Below are positions 50,428-62,083 of a stretch of DNA of 64,000 bases, in pieces. The number at the start of each line of letters is the position of its first letter. Positions within the stretch are counted from its first letter, which is position 1. The notes beneath the pieces are model-generated. The model saw nothing but the letters and a program-made list of their open reading frames with translations. It ran no database searches and was not told where the DNA came from. Source of the DNA: Cordilura impudica. Lineage: Eukaryota; Arthropoda; Insecta; Diptera; Scathophagidae. The DNA lies in NCBI GenBank assembly GCA_963682025.1, contig OY821518.1:143134529-143198528 (forward strand), written 5' to 3'. Made by a program: the position numbers and the translations under genes.

Positions 50428-50789
50428 AAGAACATGAATTTTTTTTGTTGCTTTTGACCTGAAAGCAACAGTAATGCCATAGTAATATTGTTATACAAAA
50501 TTTTAAATGATATATATTACTATTTTTCATAAAAATATTAAATACTTACATTTTTCGCAGCACTCCCTCTCAATTTTTTGGCGGAATTCCCGAATTATTC
50601 TCCCTTTTATTGACATTCAGAATAGCTACTTTTTTCCCGGGGAAGAGATTCCCATTTTCGAAGTTCTTTTAGAATAAGGGAAAAGAGAAAAAATTCCCGG
50701 GGAGATTTTATTAAGAATAGGGGAAGAATGAATAGGGCAAAAATTCCCAGGGAATTGTTATTGAGAATTGGGCTGATATTATATAAAAG

Positions 50790-50960
50790 ATCCTTGTTTG
50801 AGAAAATGTAACTTTCTAAGAAAATTTACTTTAAGAAGAAAGTTATCATTTTAAAAAGGTACTTTTTTAAAAAAAGAGTACTTTAAAAGAATATTTTTTA
50901 AGAAAATGATCTTTTTAAAAAAGGGTAGATTTTTAAGAAAATGTACTTGTTTAAGAAAAG
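50790..50960 (+). repeat. family D low-complexity tract
   Basis: Alternating TTTTTTAAAAAAAG and TACTTT-type units, as at 26300-26630. Confidence 0.6.
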
Positions 50961-50989
50961 ATGTTTTTTAATGGTTATTTGTTGTTATT

Positions 50990-51695
50990 CCCAATTCTCA
51001 ATAACAATTCCCTGGGAATTTTTTCCCTATTCCCTGTTCCCCTATTCTTAATAAAATCTCCCCGGGAATTTTTTCTCTTTTCCCTTTACCCTTATTCTAA
51101 CAGAACTTCGAAAATGGGAATCTCTTCCACGGGAAAAAAGTAGCTATTCTGAATGTCAATAAAAGGGAGAATAATTTGGGAATAATTCCGCCAAAAAATT
51201 GAGAGGGAGTGCTGCGAAAAATGTATGTATTTAATAGTTTTATGAAAAAAAAAAGTAATATATATCATTTAAAATTTTGTATAATAATATTATTATGGCA
51301 TTACTGTTGCTTTCAGGTCAAAAGCAACAAACAAAAAACAAATTCATGTTCTTTTAAACACAATGCAAGTCAACCCTGATGTTGCATGCTTTGCTCCGTC
51401 TTGTCCTGCAGCTGCTCTTCTGCTTCAGCTACCATCAGAAACGCTACACTCAAGATTTTTTGTATTTATTTTTAATTTATTAAAGATTTAAAAAAAGTTT
51501 TACTTTTAATTTCCACAAAAATTTTTAAATTTGTAAACAAAACAAAACAACTGAAGCAAAACAGCTGTCTTCGAATAATCGAAATTCTCTCTCCCATATT
51601 ATTCTTCTCCCCGCCTGTTTAGAATAGGAGGATTTATTCTCGGGAAAAATGAATTCCCCGGGAACTCATTTCCCTGGGAATATTTAGAATTGGCT
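50990..51695 (-). mobile_element. Harbinger-derived element, copy 2, inverted
   Basis: Reverse orientation of copy 1: begins CCCAATTCTCAATAACAATT, ends GGGAATATTTAGAATTGGCT. Matching internal blocks are AAAATTGAGAGGGAGTGCTG and AAAACAGCTGTCTTCGAATA. The coding stubs are further decayed. Copies 1 and 2 are 214 bp apart. Confidence 0.78.
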
Positions 51696-52829
51696 GATTT
51701 TCTGAAATTCAATTGAAATTTTCTAATTTATAATTGGGAATCTGAATTCCAATTTTTTTAGAATTGATATTTTCTTAAATTTGAATGGAAAATTTAAAAG
51801 GTGCAATTTTGTTTTTATGTCAATAGTAATGCTTTAGTAATTATAAATAATTTTTAAAAATTATATATAATCGCAATCAGATATTTTTTAGGTAAAGCAG
51901 AATAATAATTTTATATAACTATTAAGAACTGTTTTGAAAGCAAAAAACTCATTGATGAACTCGGTAACTCCATTTTGTAAACAAAACAAAAAGTTAATAT
52001 GCCAAACTTATGGTCATATTTGTAAATGAATAATGGAAAAACGTATGGAATAAAAGACCAGCCCTGCGTATACTCTTAACATTGTTGTGTTTGATGTCTA
52101 ATTGAAAATGTTGACATTCATGTTAAAATAGAAATAACTATTGCAAAGAACAAAAATTGTGGCGCCATCTACTGTGGCATAACAACACAGCAAAATGAAG
52201 TGACACTCTGTTTTTAATACAAAAGAAATGTATTTTCCCTAAAACAAAATACTTATTGGAGAATTTTATATAAATAAAATAATATAACGATTTATTTCTA
52301 ACATGCGGTTATTATGGATATACATATATAGAATATATGTATATTATTTTATTATTTAATATATGTATGTATATGTATGTATTACACACAAAAAATACAA
52401 CATCAAAAGTTATTGTTGTGTTTTTCTTTAAATAAATTAATACATACAATTTTTTTTTGGTAAATTTACATTGTTTTTATTTTTATTAACAATTAGGTAG
52501 TTTAGCATTATTTACTTTAGATTTTGGTGAATTTTTACTCCCTCTATATTAACTCGTAGTCTGCTTGTCGACAAAATTTTGGATCGATTTGAAACTTTGA
52601 TAAAAAAAAATGTACGAAGGGTTAGTTTTTATTATATTATTACCACAGCGACCACAAAAACAACAAGTCCAGCTATGACAACAATACAACATTTAGAATA
52701 ACAACGAACAATACAGAAACATATATTTTAAAATTTTTTTGTACTTCAGTGATTTCTCGGAAACGTTCTCATGATGTTAGTCATTCTCACTAAAAACGAG
52801 CGCCCCACTTATACTATTAAGGTCGTGAT
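51696..52829. other. intergenic, nothing recognised
   Basis: AT-rich with TATATGTATATA tracts near 52320-52390. No supported gene. Confidence 0.45.
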
Positions 52830-53157
52830 CGTGACAAGAACAACATAGACAAATCATATTTTTTCAAGACTTTTTTACTTTTTCATTCAATTCTCGGGAC
52901 CTAATCAACTGATTTGAACGATTTTAAATAGCAAATTTCTCAGGATGTTAATGAATAATTTTTTATGCCAACAAGCACCTTAGCTGCCCGATTGAAGCCG
53001 TCATCGTGATTTCCACAGACGGACATCGCTATATCAACTCTTGTTGTAAGGATCACAAATATATATATTTTATGGTGTCCAAATTTTTTTTTCTAATTAT
53101 TACAAACGGAATGACAAACTTATATATACCCTCTGCACACTGTGGTGGAGGGTATAA
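52830..53157 (-). repeat. dispersed repeat family A, inverted
   Basis: Ends with ACAAACGGAATGACAAACTT, ATATATACCCTCTGCACACT and GTGGTGGAGGGTATAACAAG. Confidence 0.78.
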
Positions 53158-53700
53158 CAAGTAAACAAATTATAGTCAATGCCCGATATCACGAGTTTTG
53201 AGAAATGGTATCAGATCTAACTTTGCTCAGTTCATAATTGGATATAGAAAATAAGATTAACCCAATTTTTAGTGGCATTAATTTGTATCTCGCAGAAATG
53301 AAAAAGTTCATATAGAAATATTTTTCGATGAGGACCAGGCCAAAATATGGACCGATCATTCTCATACATATTTAGTAGTCACTTATATTACTAAAAAACA
53401 TATACTAACCAAATTTGAGAACAATCTATGCACTGATTTTGTTTTTGATTTGAGTGAATATCGGGAATCAGCTTTATATATGAATTATGGAGCTGGATCG
53501 CTTTTTACAGTGGATGTGTAAATACACATAAACCAAATTTCATAATGATAATCCGGAATCAATTTTAATAACGATCATCCTATGGCCGAGCAAAATATAA
53601 ATATTTTCGACCTTTAGTTTGATTACATGGTTTACATGAACACAAAGACAGACGGTCGGACGGTAGTTACATACATCAGCACAAACTCTCTATAGCCACT
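53158..53700 (-). repeat. dispersed repeat family B, diverged inverted copy
   Basis: Directly joined to the family A copy. Starts AAGTAAACAAATTATAGTCA and later AAATATGGACCGATCATTCT, GATTACATGGTTTACATGAA and GACAGACGGTCGGACGG, the family B order with more changes. Confidence 0.65.
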
Positions 53701-54121
53701 CCACATAGTAGTTAGGAGTTAAATTCATTGAATTTTTTTATGTACCTACTCTTTTTCGTATATAAACTTTCTAAGTATTTAGATATAACCTCTTACTCTG
53801 AAACGCAGGAATAGTAAAGGCAAGGAATAGTAAATTCCCCGTTGTTACTTCGTTAGAAATATAAAAAATAAAATACGAAACATGAATATTTTTTAATTGC
53901 ATACAAATGTTATAAGTTTGCAAGAAAAATTTTATACATCTAAAAATGTCTGATAAAATAAACTGGTAAAGATAAAGATTTGTCAAACTAAGAAATATAA
54001 TTTTAACATTCAAAGATATTATAAATATGTCGGTTAAACAAATAAAACATTCGGAAATGTTATTGAAAAATTCTATAGTATAAAATCTTATTGTTTCTCA
54101 AGCTAAAAAGCCGAAAAAAAA

Positions 54122-56605
54122 TTATTTATTTTTACTTTTCTCTTTGGCTAATAAACGAATCCGTTGTATAAAATTCCAAAATATAAAAAATACTAAAAAT
54201 ATAGATGTAATAATATATGAATTATATACAACTTGCTGCTCGAGCATATCACATTTTAAAACTGAATGCGATGAAGGATTCAAAGTGACCTGTAAAGAAA
54301 ATACAAGATATTTGAACAAAAATTGGATTTCATCTTGCAACAACTTAATTACCATTAAAAAACTAGGATTTATTTTATTACGCCAACTAAACGAAGCCAC
54401 TGTATACTCTTCAACGCCCCAACGATTTATGGAAAAACAATAGTTATGTGTATGGCCAGCAAACGAAACGCGTGGATGTAACAATTTACCTAGAATGATT
54501 AAAGTTAAAAGTAATACTCCGATGTTCCTAATTATTTACTTACCCAACCAATCTGTAGAGTTTTTAGAAAGAACTTCCCATTTCTCACGATACTCTTCGA
54601 TAACAGGAGAATCGTGAACGCGACATGATCTGTCCGATTTGCGATATGTTGGAAAATGTTGTAAAACTACTGGACGACTGTAGTGTTTGTGTTTGTCAAT
54701 AGTATTCGAATCTGTGCAACTTGCAGGATTTTTGAGACAACTTAGTTTTGCTAAAATGTGAATTAATTTTTAACAAAAAATTAAATTTTTTTTAAATAGA
54801 ATTGTGAAATGTTTGTAATCAAACGTTTTTGGACTTTAGAAATTGTATAACACAATGGAATGATTACTGATGCATTTCGTACCCTGTATCATATGGTCAG
54901 GGTATAATTAGTTTATGCTGATGTTTGTAACTACCAAAAATATTTGACCTAACCCATCTTTTAATACACCCGATCGTCTAAAAATAACTTTCAGAATCAA
55001 TTTAACGATGTCTGTCCATCTGCCTTTCTGTCCGTCTGTGTACATTTAAACCTCATAACCAAACTACAGGTCGCTTTTTTCGGCGATAGGACAAATGCTA
55101 TTAAAATTGATGAAAATCAGGGCGTGTTTAGATTATATTATTATATACATAGATCTCGGTGAAATTTAGTTTGTTTGTGTTTAGTACAACCACCTTTTAA
55201 TTCACCGATCGACTCTGAATCGCTTTTGAAGTCGATATAGCGATGAAACTTGGTACATAAACTTTTATTGGTTATAGGACGAACGCTATTGAAATTGGTG
55301 AAAATCGGTACATGTTCAGACCTAGTCTCCATATCAATAACCTCTATCAGACCGTCTAAAATTTTCGTAAGAACCAGATTATCATATATAACGATACAAT
55401 TTATACACACTAATAAGTATATATACACACAAATAAGTAGTGGGCAAAATCGCTGTAGGACAATTAATATTCATAGTCCCCATATAAAGCTGAATGTAAT
55501 AAAAATATATAAATATTGCATTTTCAATATATGTATTTTGAGAAAAGTGACTTACAAATATATTTACGATCGGTGCATTTTTAGCCCTAGTCCCCATATA
55601 AATATAACATAAGATATGAACTTTTTCATATCTGCACGGCACAAATTAATAACAATATCACTTATATTTGTTTTGTTTATTTTCTGTATCGTTAAAGCAT
55701 CGTAGTCGGTCTAGATTGACTTTAATTTTTTTGTTATACTTATTTTTGAAAGAAAGACTTCTTTAAGAGTTTCAGTTAGTTGCTGGTATAGATCTAATTT
55801 CTCATTTGTACTAATGTCGAGCACTATTATCAAATAATTATCTTACGTTTTATATTGGAAATTGTAACGAAAATATTAAAATACAAGGTAAAATCTTCTT
55901 AAAGGGAAAACGCATACAATTCATTTCACGTTGATCTGACAGACTCGCAATAAATACCTTTAACACCATGTAGTTCTTGTATAGCAACTTCACAAAATTC
56001 GCAACCATCATTCTCCATGGCCATTGAATTGATAAAAACAAAATGATTACCACGTATCGTGTACAATTGGACTCCAGTGTTATTGAAATTTTCGGCAAAA
56101 CGATCAATAAAATAAGGATGCATTCTAAAATATAATTAAGTCATGACATTAATCCAATTTAAACCAATTTAAAACACACATACTTATAATGGAAACCAAC
56201 ATCATGATTACCCGCAGCACTAATTATCGGTATAGAACTCGGAGCATGAAAATGCCTATGAAATCTAAGAACATATTCTTTGAATTCATCATGTTCCACC
56301 ATATCACCCTCATCAAAGAGATCACCCAAAACAAAGACAACATCAGGATTGTGTAGCAATAAAGCCGTTTGGAAAGCTCTTCTCATATGCCATTCGCGAT
56401 ACAGTTTATCTAACCAATGGCCATTTCTGGGTCCCAGTAAATGGGTGTCTGCTATTATCAAAGCATGCAGGTTGTCACCGTATTCATTATCAGATTCGAG
56501 TGTTTCAGTTGGCCATTTACAATTCCATAATGTGTAGAAGTCTCCAATATATTCACAAAAAACGACTATGAGAAAAATAAAAATAAAACACCACCCTAAG
56601 TGCAT
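54122..56605 (-). CDS. PGAP5: PGAP5/MPPE1 GPI-glycan metallophosphoesterase, 5 exons
   Basis: Calcineurin-like phosphoesterase that removes ethanolamine phosphate from the second mannose of GPI anchors in the early secretory pathway. Exons on the - strand: 56605-56184, 56124-55958, 54750-54544, 54489-54353, 54289-54122. They total 1101 nt (366 residues) with phases that fit. The start is ATG 56605 in a good context (CCAAAATG); a longer frame upstream begins only with TTG. Residues 2-20 form a signal-anchor helix. Metal-site motifs in order are ADTHLLG, GDLFDEGD, GNHDVGFHY, LQHFPTYR and AGHTHN. The conserved SFSWRNKINPSFLM follows, then a C-terminal TM helix (SYIITSIFLVFFIFW) and a lysine-rich tail (AKEKSKNK) that fits ER/Golgi recycling. 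Intron 2 (1.2 kb) holds a dispersed repeat. Intron 4 (54290-54352) is 63 nt, has no stop and keeps frame. The exon 2 donor (AAAG|GTATTT) was chosen because it restores a C-containing block conserved in the family. Confidence 0.92.
54878..55735 (+). repeat. dispersed repeat family B in PGAP5 intron 2
   Basis: Starts GTACCCTGTATCATATGGTC, carries AACTACCAAAAATATTTGAC and TTCAGACCTAGTCTCCATAT, and ends with the decayed hairpin GTAGTCGGTCTAGATTGACT and TTAATTTTTT. It makes up most of the 1.2 kb intron. The ORFs in it are repeat read-through. Confidence 0.75.
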
Positions 56606-56681
56606 TTTTGGCCAGAAGTCAAAGTCGTACAAACCCAAGCCGGCAAGACGACGCCGCCGACTTTTACTTGAGAACTAAAGA

Positions 56682-56915
56682 GGCTTAAGTATATTTTAGG
56701 GGCCATAATCCGGCGGACCTTATTTTGGAGTTATGGACCGCCAAAGCTTTGATTTTGATAAGCATATAACCTTATTATTTATTATCGGATTTGAGCAATA
56801 TACTATATGTATGTATGTATCATTTGAAAGATTGCTTGAGTGCCTTTTATTTGATATTTCGAAATCGAAATCCAATAACCCATTATGAACCTATTTAAGA
56901 CTTAGCATCTTACCC
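56682..56915 (+). repeat. diverged arm of the 57148-58575 palindrome, upstream of PGAP5
   Basis: Starts GGCTTAAGTATATTTTAGGG, then GAGTTATGGACCGCCAAAGC, TTATTATCGGATTTGAGCAA, TGAGTGCCTTTTATTTGATA and AACCCATTATGAACCTATT. This is the block order of the palindrome arm. It begins 77 bp upstream of the PGAP5 ATG, so it lies in the 5' UTR or promoter. Confidence 0.75.
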
Positions 56916-57562
56916 AGCTATCTCACATCACACTGCAAGTTCGAAAAACTCAATACACTCACATTTTTTTTACTAATACACACATTTTCCGCAGTGGTTA
57001 CACTAATGGCACGAAATTTTTGGTACGAGTAGTGGCTGCCACTAACGATGATTAATGTTACCCTGTTATAAATTTAATGCAAATTTACTGGATTCTGCAA
57101 AACTGTAATTAAAGTTTTAACTTGTTAAATCTATTATGATTTATTTCGGCTTAAGTCTAGTTTAGGGGCGATGCCCCGATCGGTTCAAAATTTTTACCAC
57201 TTATAAAACTTTTTAATGTGATTCCAGGGAAATATTTTTTTTTGTCGGTCGAGCCTATTTTCCGAGTTATGGACCCCCAAAGTTTTGATATTGACTACTG
57301 TATAACTTTGTTATTTAGTATCGGATTTCGACAATATATATATCGTTGGAAAGCCTATTTGAGTGCCTTCTATATGGTATTTTAAAATTTGAAATCCATT
57401 AACCCATCATGAACCTATTGCAAATTTTGCATTTTTGTGAGAGAGTATTTTTTTTAATATGGGATTATCTCATAAATAGACGTATGTCATGTATGGTTTT
57501 ATATTAACTGAATAAAAGGTAGGTCCACAAGCTTTATTTTGATGTATCTCATGGCAACTTAA

Positions 57563-58160
57563 CCCTTTCAGAACCGGATATATTTGGTATTTTATCTTCA
57601 TTTTTAAGGCTTTTTGAAAAATTTATTCCTAATTCTAGCCTGCAGCGCTTTAAAACAACACAACAAAATTCTTTATCCGTCCTATTATGAAAATTTTTTA
57701 GAAAAAATCGCGCGATCTTTTCTAAAAAATTTTCGCCTGCAGCGCTTTAAAATGAGACAACTAATTGTTTATAGTTTTAAAAACAACACAACAAAATTCT
57801 TTATCCGTCCTATTATGAAAATTTTTTAGAACAAATCGCGCGATTTTTTCTAAAAAATTTTCGCCTGCGCCGCTTTAAAGTGAGACAACTAATTGTTTAT
57901 ATTTTTTAAAACAGAACAAATTTTTTTGATGAAAATTTTTTAAATCAATAAAGTTGCCACAATTTAAAAAAATTATATAAATTTTAACTACCTTCGAAAT
58001 ACAAATATATTTTCCAAAAAGCATTAAAAATATGACTAAATATATAAAATAAATACACAAATAAAATAAAAAAATATTAAAAATCCATAATATATCAATA
58101 TATTTTTCAAAAAGCATAAAAATGTAGATAAAATACCAAATATGTCCGGTTCTGAAAGGG
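57563..58160. mobile_element. 598-bp piggyBac-type MITE at the palindrome centre
   Basis: Terminal inverted repeats CCCTTTCAGAACCGGA then ATATTTGGTATTTTATC, flanked by TTAA at 57559-57562 and 58161-58164. The bases just outside (GGCAAC and GTTGCC) are mirror images, so the target TTAA was the exact centre of the host palindrome. Confidence 0.88.
57640..57900 (+). repeat. 128-bp tandem repeat with internal palindromes
   Basis: Two units (ACAAAATTCTTTATCCGTCC at 57663 and 57791) each contain an inverted stretch AAAATTTTTTAGAA...TTCTAAAAAATTTT centred on CGCGCG. A third partial unit starts with CGCCTGC(A/G)(G/C)CGCTTTAAA. Confidence 0.85.
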
Positions 58161-58583
58161 TTAAGTTGCCATGAGATACATCAAAATAAAGCTTGTGGAC
58201 CTACCTTTTATTCAGTTAATATAAAACCATACATGACATACGTCTATTTATGAGATAATCCCATATTAAAAAAAATACTCTCTCACAAAAATGCAAAATT
58301 TGCAATAGGTTCATAATGGGTTAATGGATTTCAAATTTTAAAATACCATATAGAAGGCACTCAAATAAGCTTTCCAACGATATATATATTGTCGAAATCC
58401 GATACTAAATAACAAAGTTATACAGTAGTCAATATCAAAACTTTGGGGGTCCATAACTCGGAAAATAGGCTCGACCGACAAAAAAAAATATTTCCCTGGA
58501 ATCACCCCAAAAGCCCCTACCACCTCCAAAAAAAACTAAAATATCGGGGCATCGCCCCTAAACTAGACTTGTTCCTTTATTTC

Positions 58584-58940
58584 TTCAAATGCTAATATAA
58601 AAACGCAATTTTGTTAATTATAGAGCATAAATATTATTAACTATTATTAAAATAATACTAATAATAATAAATGTAAACATTTTCCCTCAAACATGTGCCC
58701 GTATAATAAACTCGGTAACTCTATTTAAAATAAAATAAGAGAGAGAAGTAAACAAATTTTTTTAAGTTTCGGCTTCGACAACATTTTAAAAATGAGATTG
58801 CAGTCAGATGTGTGAGCATATAAGTTAATGGCGATGGATTCGACTAATTCGAACAATTTTTCGTTGATAATACGTACACAACGATTTTACAATTGCAGTG
58901 TGATGTGAGATAGGGGGGATACTTACCCTCCACATCACAT
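58584..58940. other. intergenic, mostly unexplained
   Basis: AT-rich. It includes TTGCAGTGTGATGTGAGAT at 58893-58911, the exact complement of 56920-56938. Confidence 0.4.
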
Positions 58941-59333
58941 TTGTTCGCATCACAACCGAAAGATTTACCGACCGCCTTGGCTCTGGCACAGGAAGTCGAA
59001 TCAAACCATGAAAGATACATTTTTGCAACGTCCTTTGCAACAAAAACAGCCTTTCGTACTCAAAACCGTCCAAATACTAGAAATTTGCTTTTTCCCAAGG
59101 ATCAATCGAACGGGAATAAGTCATTGGAGAAAAATCCATATTTCATAAAAACTTCAGGTCATCCAAAACAACCCCATTTTGGTAAAAACCAAACCCACAG
59201 CTCAAACCAAAACCATGTAGAACCAATGGAAGTCGACCCTACATCATCCAAATTCAGACAGAATACTAATTATAGACATTCCCGGGATAATCAGGTTCAG
59301 ACAGACAGACAGGACAGAAAATGCAGAGAATAA
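58941..59333 (+). pseudogene. gag: Gag C-terminal fragment
   Basis: A 130-codon frame with FASQPKDLPTALALAQEVES, the part of gypsy-group Gag before the nucleocapsid, then a basic Asn/Gln/His-rich tail with EPMEVDPTSSKF and stop TAA. There is no zinc knuckle. The N-terminal two thirds are missing. A continuation in another frame (from 59321) reaches 59459 before the protease frame starts. Confidence 0.7.
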
Positions 59334-59466
59334 ATCAAGTGTCCGTAGAACCAGAAACGGAAAATTATTGTGACCTCTCAGAGGGTGCAACTCTGGATAT
59401 AGAATACGACGTCGAATATATTAATTTTTTAGGGGAGAATCCCAGCTACCATTCATAGAGAAAACG

Positions 59467-62083
59467 TTGGCTGGGAAAACCATAAAAATCCTAGTCGATA
59501 CTGGGGCTTCAAAAAATTACATTAAACCTTTCAATGAATTAAAGGGAATCATGCGAGTCCATAAACCTTTTACTGTTCGTTCAATTCACGGTCGAAATAC
59601 GGTTTCTGAAAAATGTGTTGTTAATATATTCGGTAAAAACACCTATTTTTTTATTCTGGGTAACATACCAACCTTCGACGCTATAATAGGGCTCGATTTA
59701 TTGCGACAAATGGGCGCAAACATTGACCTTACAAGGGGTCAAACTGAATTTAATTCAAATACCGAAAAAATCAAATTTCTACAATGTGAAAACGTTAACC
59801 ACATAAAATTGGCGGAACAGGACATTCCTGAAAACATTAGGGAGGAATTCGAACAAATTATGGTAAAAAATTCTAGGGTTTTCGCGGACCCAAATGAATC
59901 ACTGCCCTATAATACTGAAATTAAAGCTACCATTCGAACAAATACAAATGACGCAATTTACTCAAAGTCATGTACCTTTCCAATGGGGGTATCCGATTTG
60001 GTGAACAAAGAGATAGAAGATCTCCTAAGGAACAAAATTATAAGACCATCAAGGTCACCGTATAATAGCCCAATTTGGGTAGTAGATAAAAAGGGCTTAG
60101 ATGATGAGGGAAATAGGAAAAAACGACTTGTCATAGATTTCCGAAAACTTAACGCGATCACAATAGACGATAAGTACCCCATACCGAATATATCGGTAAT
60201 TTTGTCGAATTTGGGCGAAGTGAAATATTTCACTACCCTCGACTTGAAATCTGGTTTTCACCAAATAGAACTCTTGGAAAATGACAGAGAATAAACAGAT
60301 TTATCTATCAACAACGGGAGGTATGAATTTTGCAGACTTCCATTTGGACTGAGAAACGCCCCCAGTATTTTTCAACGCGCAATAGATGATGTCCTTAGGG
60401 ACCAAATAGGAAAATCATGTCATGTTTATATAGATGACGTGATAATCTACTCAAAAACTGAAAACGAACACATTACACACATTGATTGGGCCCTGAAGAA
60501 ATTATTACAGGCTAATATGCGTGTTTCAGCCGAAAAATCAAAGTTTTTTAAATCTAACGTGGAATTCCTTGGTTTTATGGTCGCAAGAGGAGGCATACGT
60601 ACAACTCCAAATAAAATCGGAACGATAAGAAATTACCCCCAACCGTCAAATCTTTTTCAGCTAAGATCTTTTTTAGGTTTAACAAATTATTACAGATGCT
60701 TTATTAAAAATTTTGCAAAAATAGCAAAACCGCTAACCGATGAATTCAAAGGGGATAACGGAAAAGTAAGCGCTAGTCAGTCAAAAAGGTACCAATAAAT
60801 TTTAACGAAGAACAGGTTAGGACATTTGATAAACTTAAAGATATACTCATTTCAGAAGACGTCATGTTGATGTATCCGAACTTCAGGAAACCTTTTGATC
60901 TGACGACAGATGCTTCTGCGCTAGGGCTAGGTGCAGTATTATCCCAAGAGGGTAAACCTCTTCAATTTATTTCAAGAAAACTCACGCATGCCGAAACGAA
61001 TTACGCAACCAATGAAAGGGAACTTCTGGCTATAGTCTGGGCCCTAAGGACTCTTCGTCATTACCTATACGGCGTGAGGGATCTAAATATATTTACCGAC
61101 CATCAACCACTAACATTTGCGGTTTCAGACAAGAATCAAAGTGCGAAACTTAAAAGATGGAAGGCGTTTGTTGACGAACATAACGCAAAAATCTTCTACA
61201 AGCCGGGATGGGAATATGTTGTGGCAGATGCGCTGTCGCGACAACAAATGAACATTACCGAACAACAATATTCCGATCAGGCAAACATTCATAGTGAAGT
61301 ATCGTTGTCTAACACCATTCCAAGTACCGACAAGCCTATAAATTGTTATAGAAACCAGATCGTTATCGAGGAGGCCGAGCACCCCTCGTCACAAACCCTT
61401 ATCATTTTTGGAAAAAAAATGAGACATGTCTTGCAATTTTCAGACAAGCAAAATCTTTTTGAAATGGTCGAGAAGGTCATAAATCCTAATGTCGTAAATG
61501 CCTTATGTTGTACCTTGCCAACGTTGGCAATTGCAGCATGATTTGGTAAAGAAATTTCAAGGTACCAAATTCTGGCACTGTAAACTTTTTGTAATCGATA
61601 TCTTCGATCCAAACGACCAAAAAGAAATCCTCTTAATGGAACACAACAGAGCTCATAGAGCAGCGCAAGAGAATTCGAAACAGGTTATTAAGGAATACTA
61701 TTTTCCCAAAATGGATAGAATTGCAAAGGAAATTGTATCGAACTGTAAAACATGCTTAGAGGCTAAATATCAAAGACATCCAAAACACCACGTTATTGAA
61801 GAAACGAAAATTCATACCTATGCGGGAGATTTTCTTCATGTTGATATCTATTCCACCGATAGAAAGTATTTTCTGACCTGTGTTGACAAGTTCTCAAAAT
61901 TTGCAATTGTCCAACCAACCCAGTCCCGTACAATAGTTGATATAAAAACACCTATACTACAGCTAATTAATTTCTACTCTGGAACAAAAACTGTTTTCTG
62001 CGACAACGAAAAATATCTTAACTCGGAAACTATTAAGGCAATTTTACAAGCAGCCGATATACAGATCATAAATGCACGCTGGC
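59467..62083 (+). pseudogene. pol: Pol of the decayed Gypsy element, at least three breaks
   Basis: Protease LVDTGASKNYI. RT with [23 protein letters not shown] and catalytic YIDD near 60429. RNase H TTDASALGLGAVLSQ near 60903. Integrase HNRAHR...CKTC and DDE residues in FLHVDIYS and VFCDNEKY; the catalytic Glu is lost with the right end. Breaks: a TAA stop at 60292-60294 in RT, a one-base frame change in an A-run at about 60783-60787, and another frame change around 61500-61541 between RNase H and integrase. It cannot encode a working polyprotein. Confidence 0.88.

Larger units (their letters stand above)
49966..50775 (+). mobile_element. Harbinger-derived non-autonomous element, copy 1
   Basis: Terminal repeats CAGCCCAATTCT and AGAATTGGGCTG with ATA on both flanks (49963-49965 and 50776-50778). 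Subterminal CCCGGGGA/TCCCCGGG blocks occur at both ends. It carries the N-termini of both Harbinger proteins, facing each other, joined at an internal deletion near 50320. Confidence 0.8.
57148..58575. mobile_element. palindromic (foldback) element split at its centre by a MITE
   Basis: Arms 57153-57558 and 58165-58570 are 406 bp each and are inverted copies, nearly identical except for a 40-bp patch next to the GCCCCGAT block. Termini are GGCTTAAGTCTAGTTTAGGG and, read inward on the right, GGAACAAGTCTAGTTTAGGG. They are flanked by a perfect 8-bp duplication TTTATTTC (57140-57147 and 58576-58583). Without the insert it would be about 826 bp with TTAA at the dyad. No coding content. Confidence 0.82.
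58941..62083 (+). mobile_element. decayed Ty3/Gypsy element, truncated at both ends
   Basis: Contains the gag C-terminus and pol (protease to integrase), with no LTR on either side. The left side begins near 58941 without a boundary I can define. The right side stops in the middle of integrase at about 62083, where Mutator-like terminal sequence starts. The pol style is that of the gypsy (mdg4) group, a tentative call. Confidence 0.85.
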
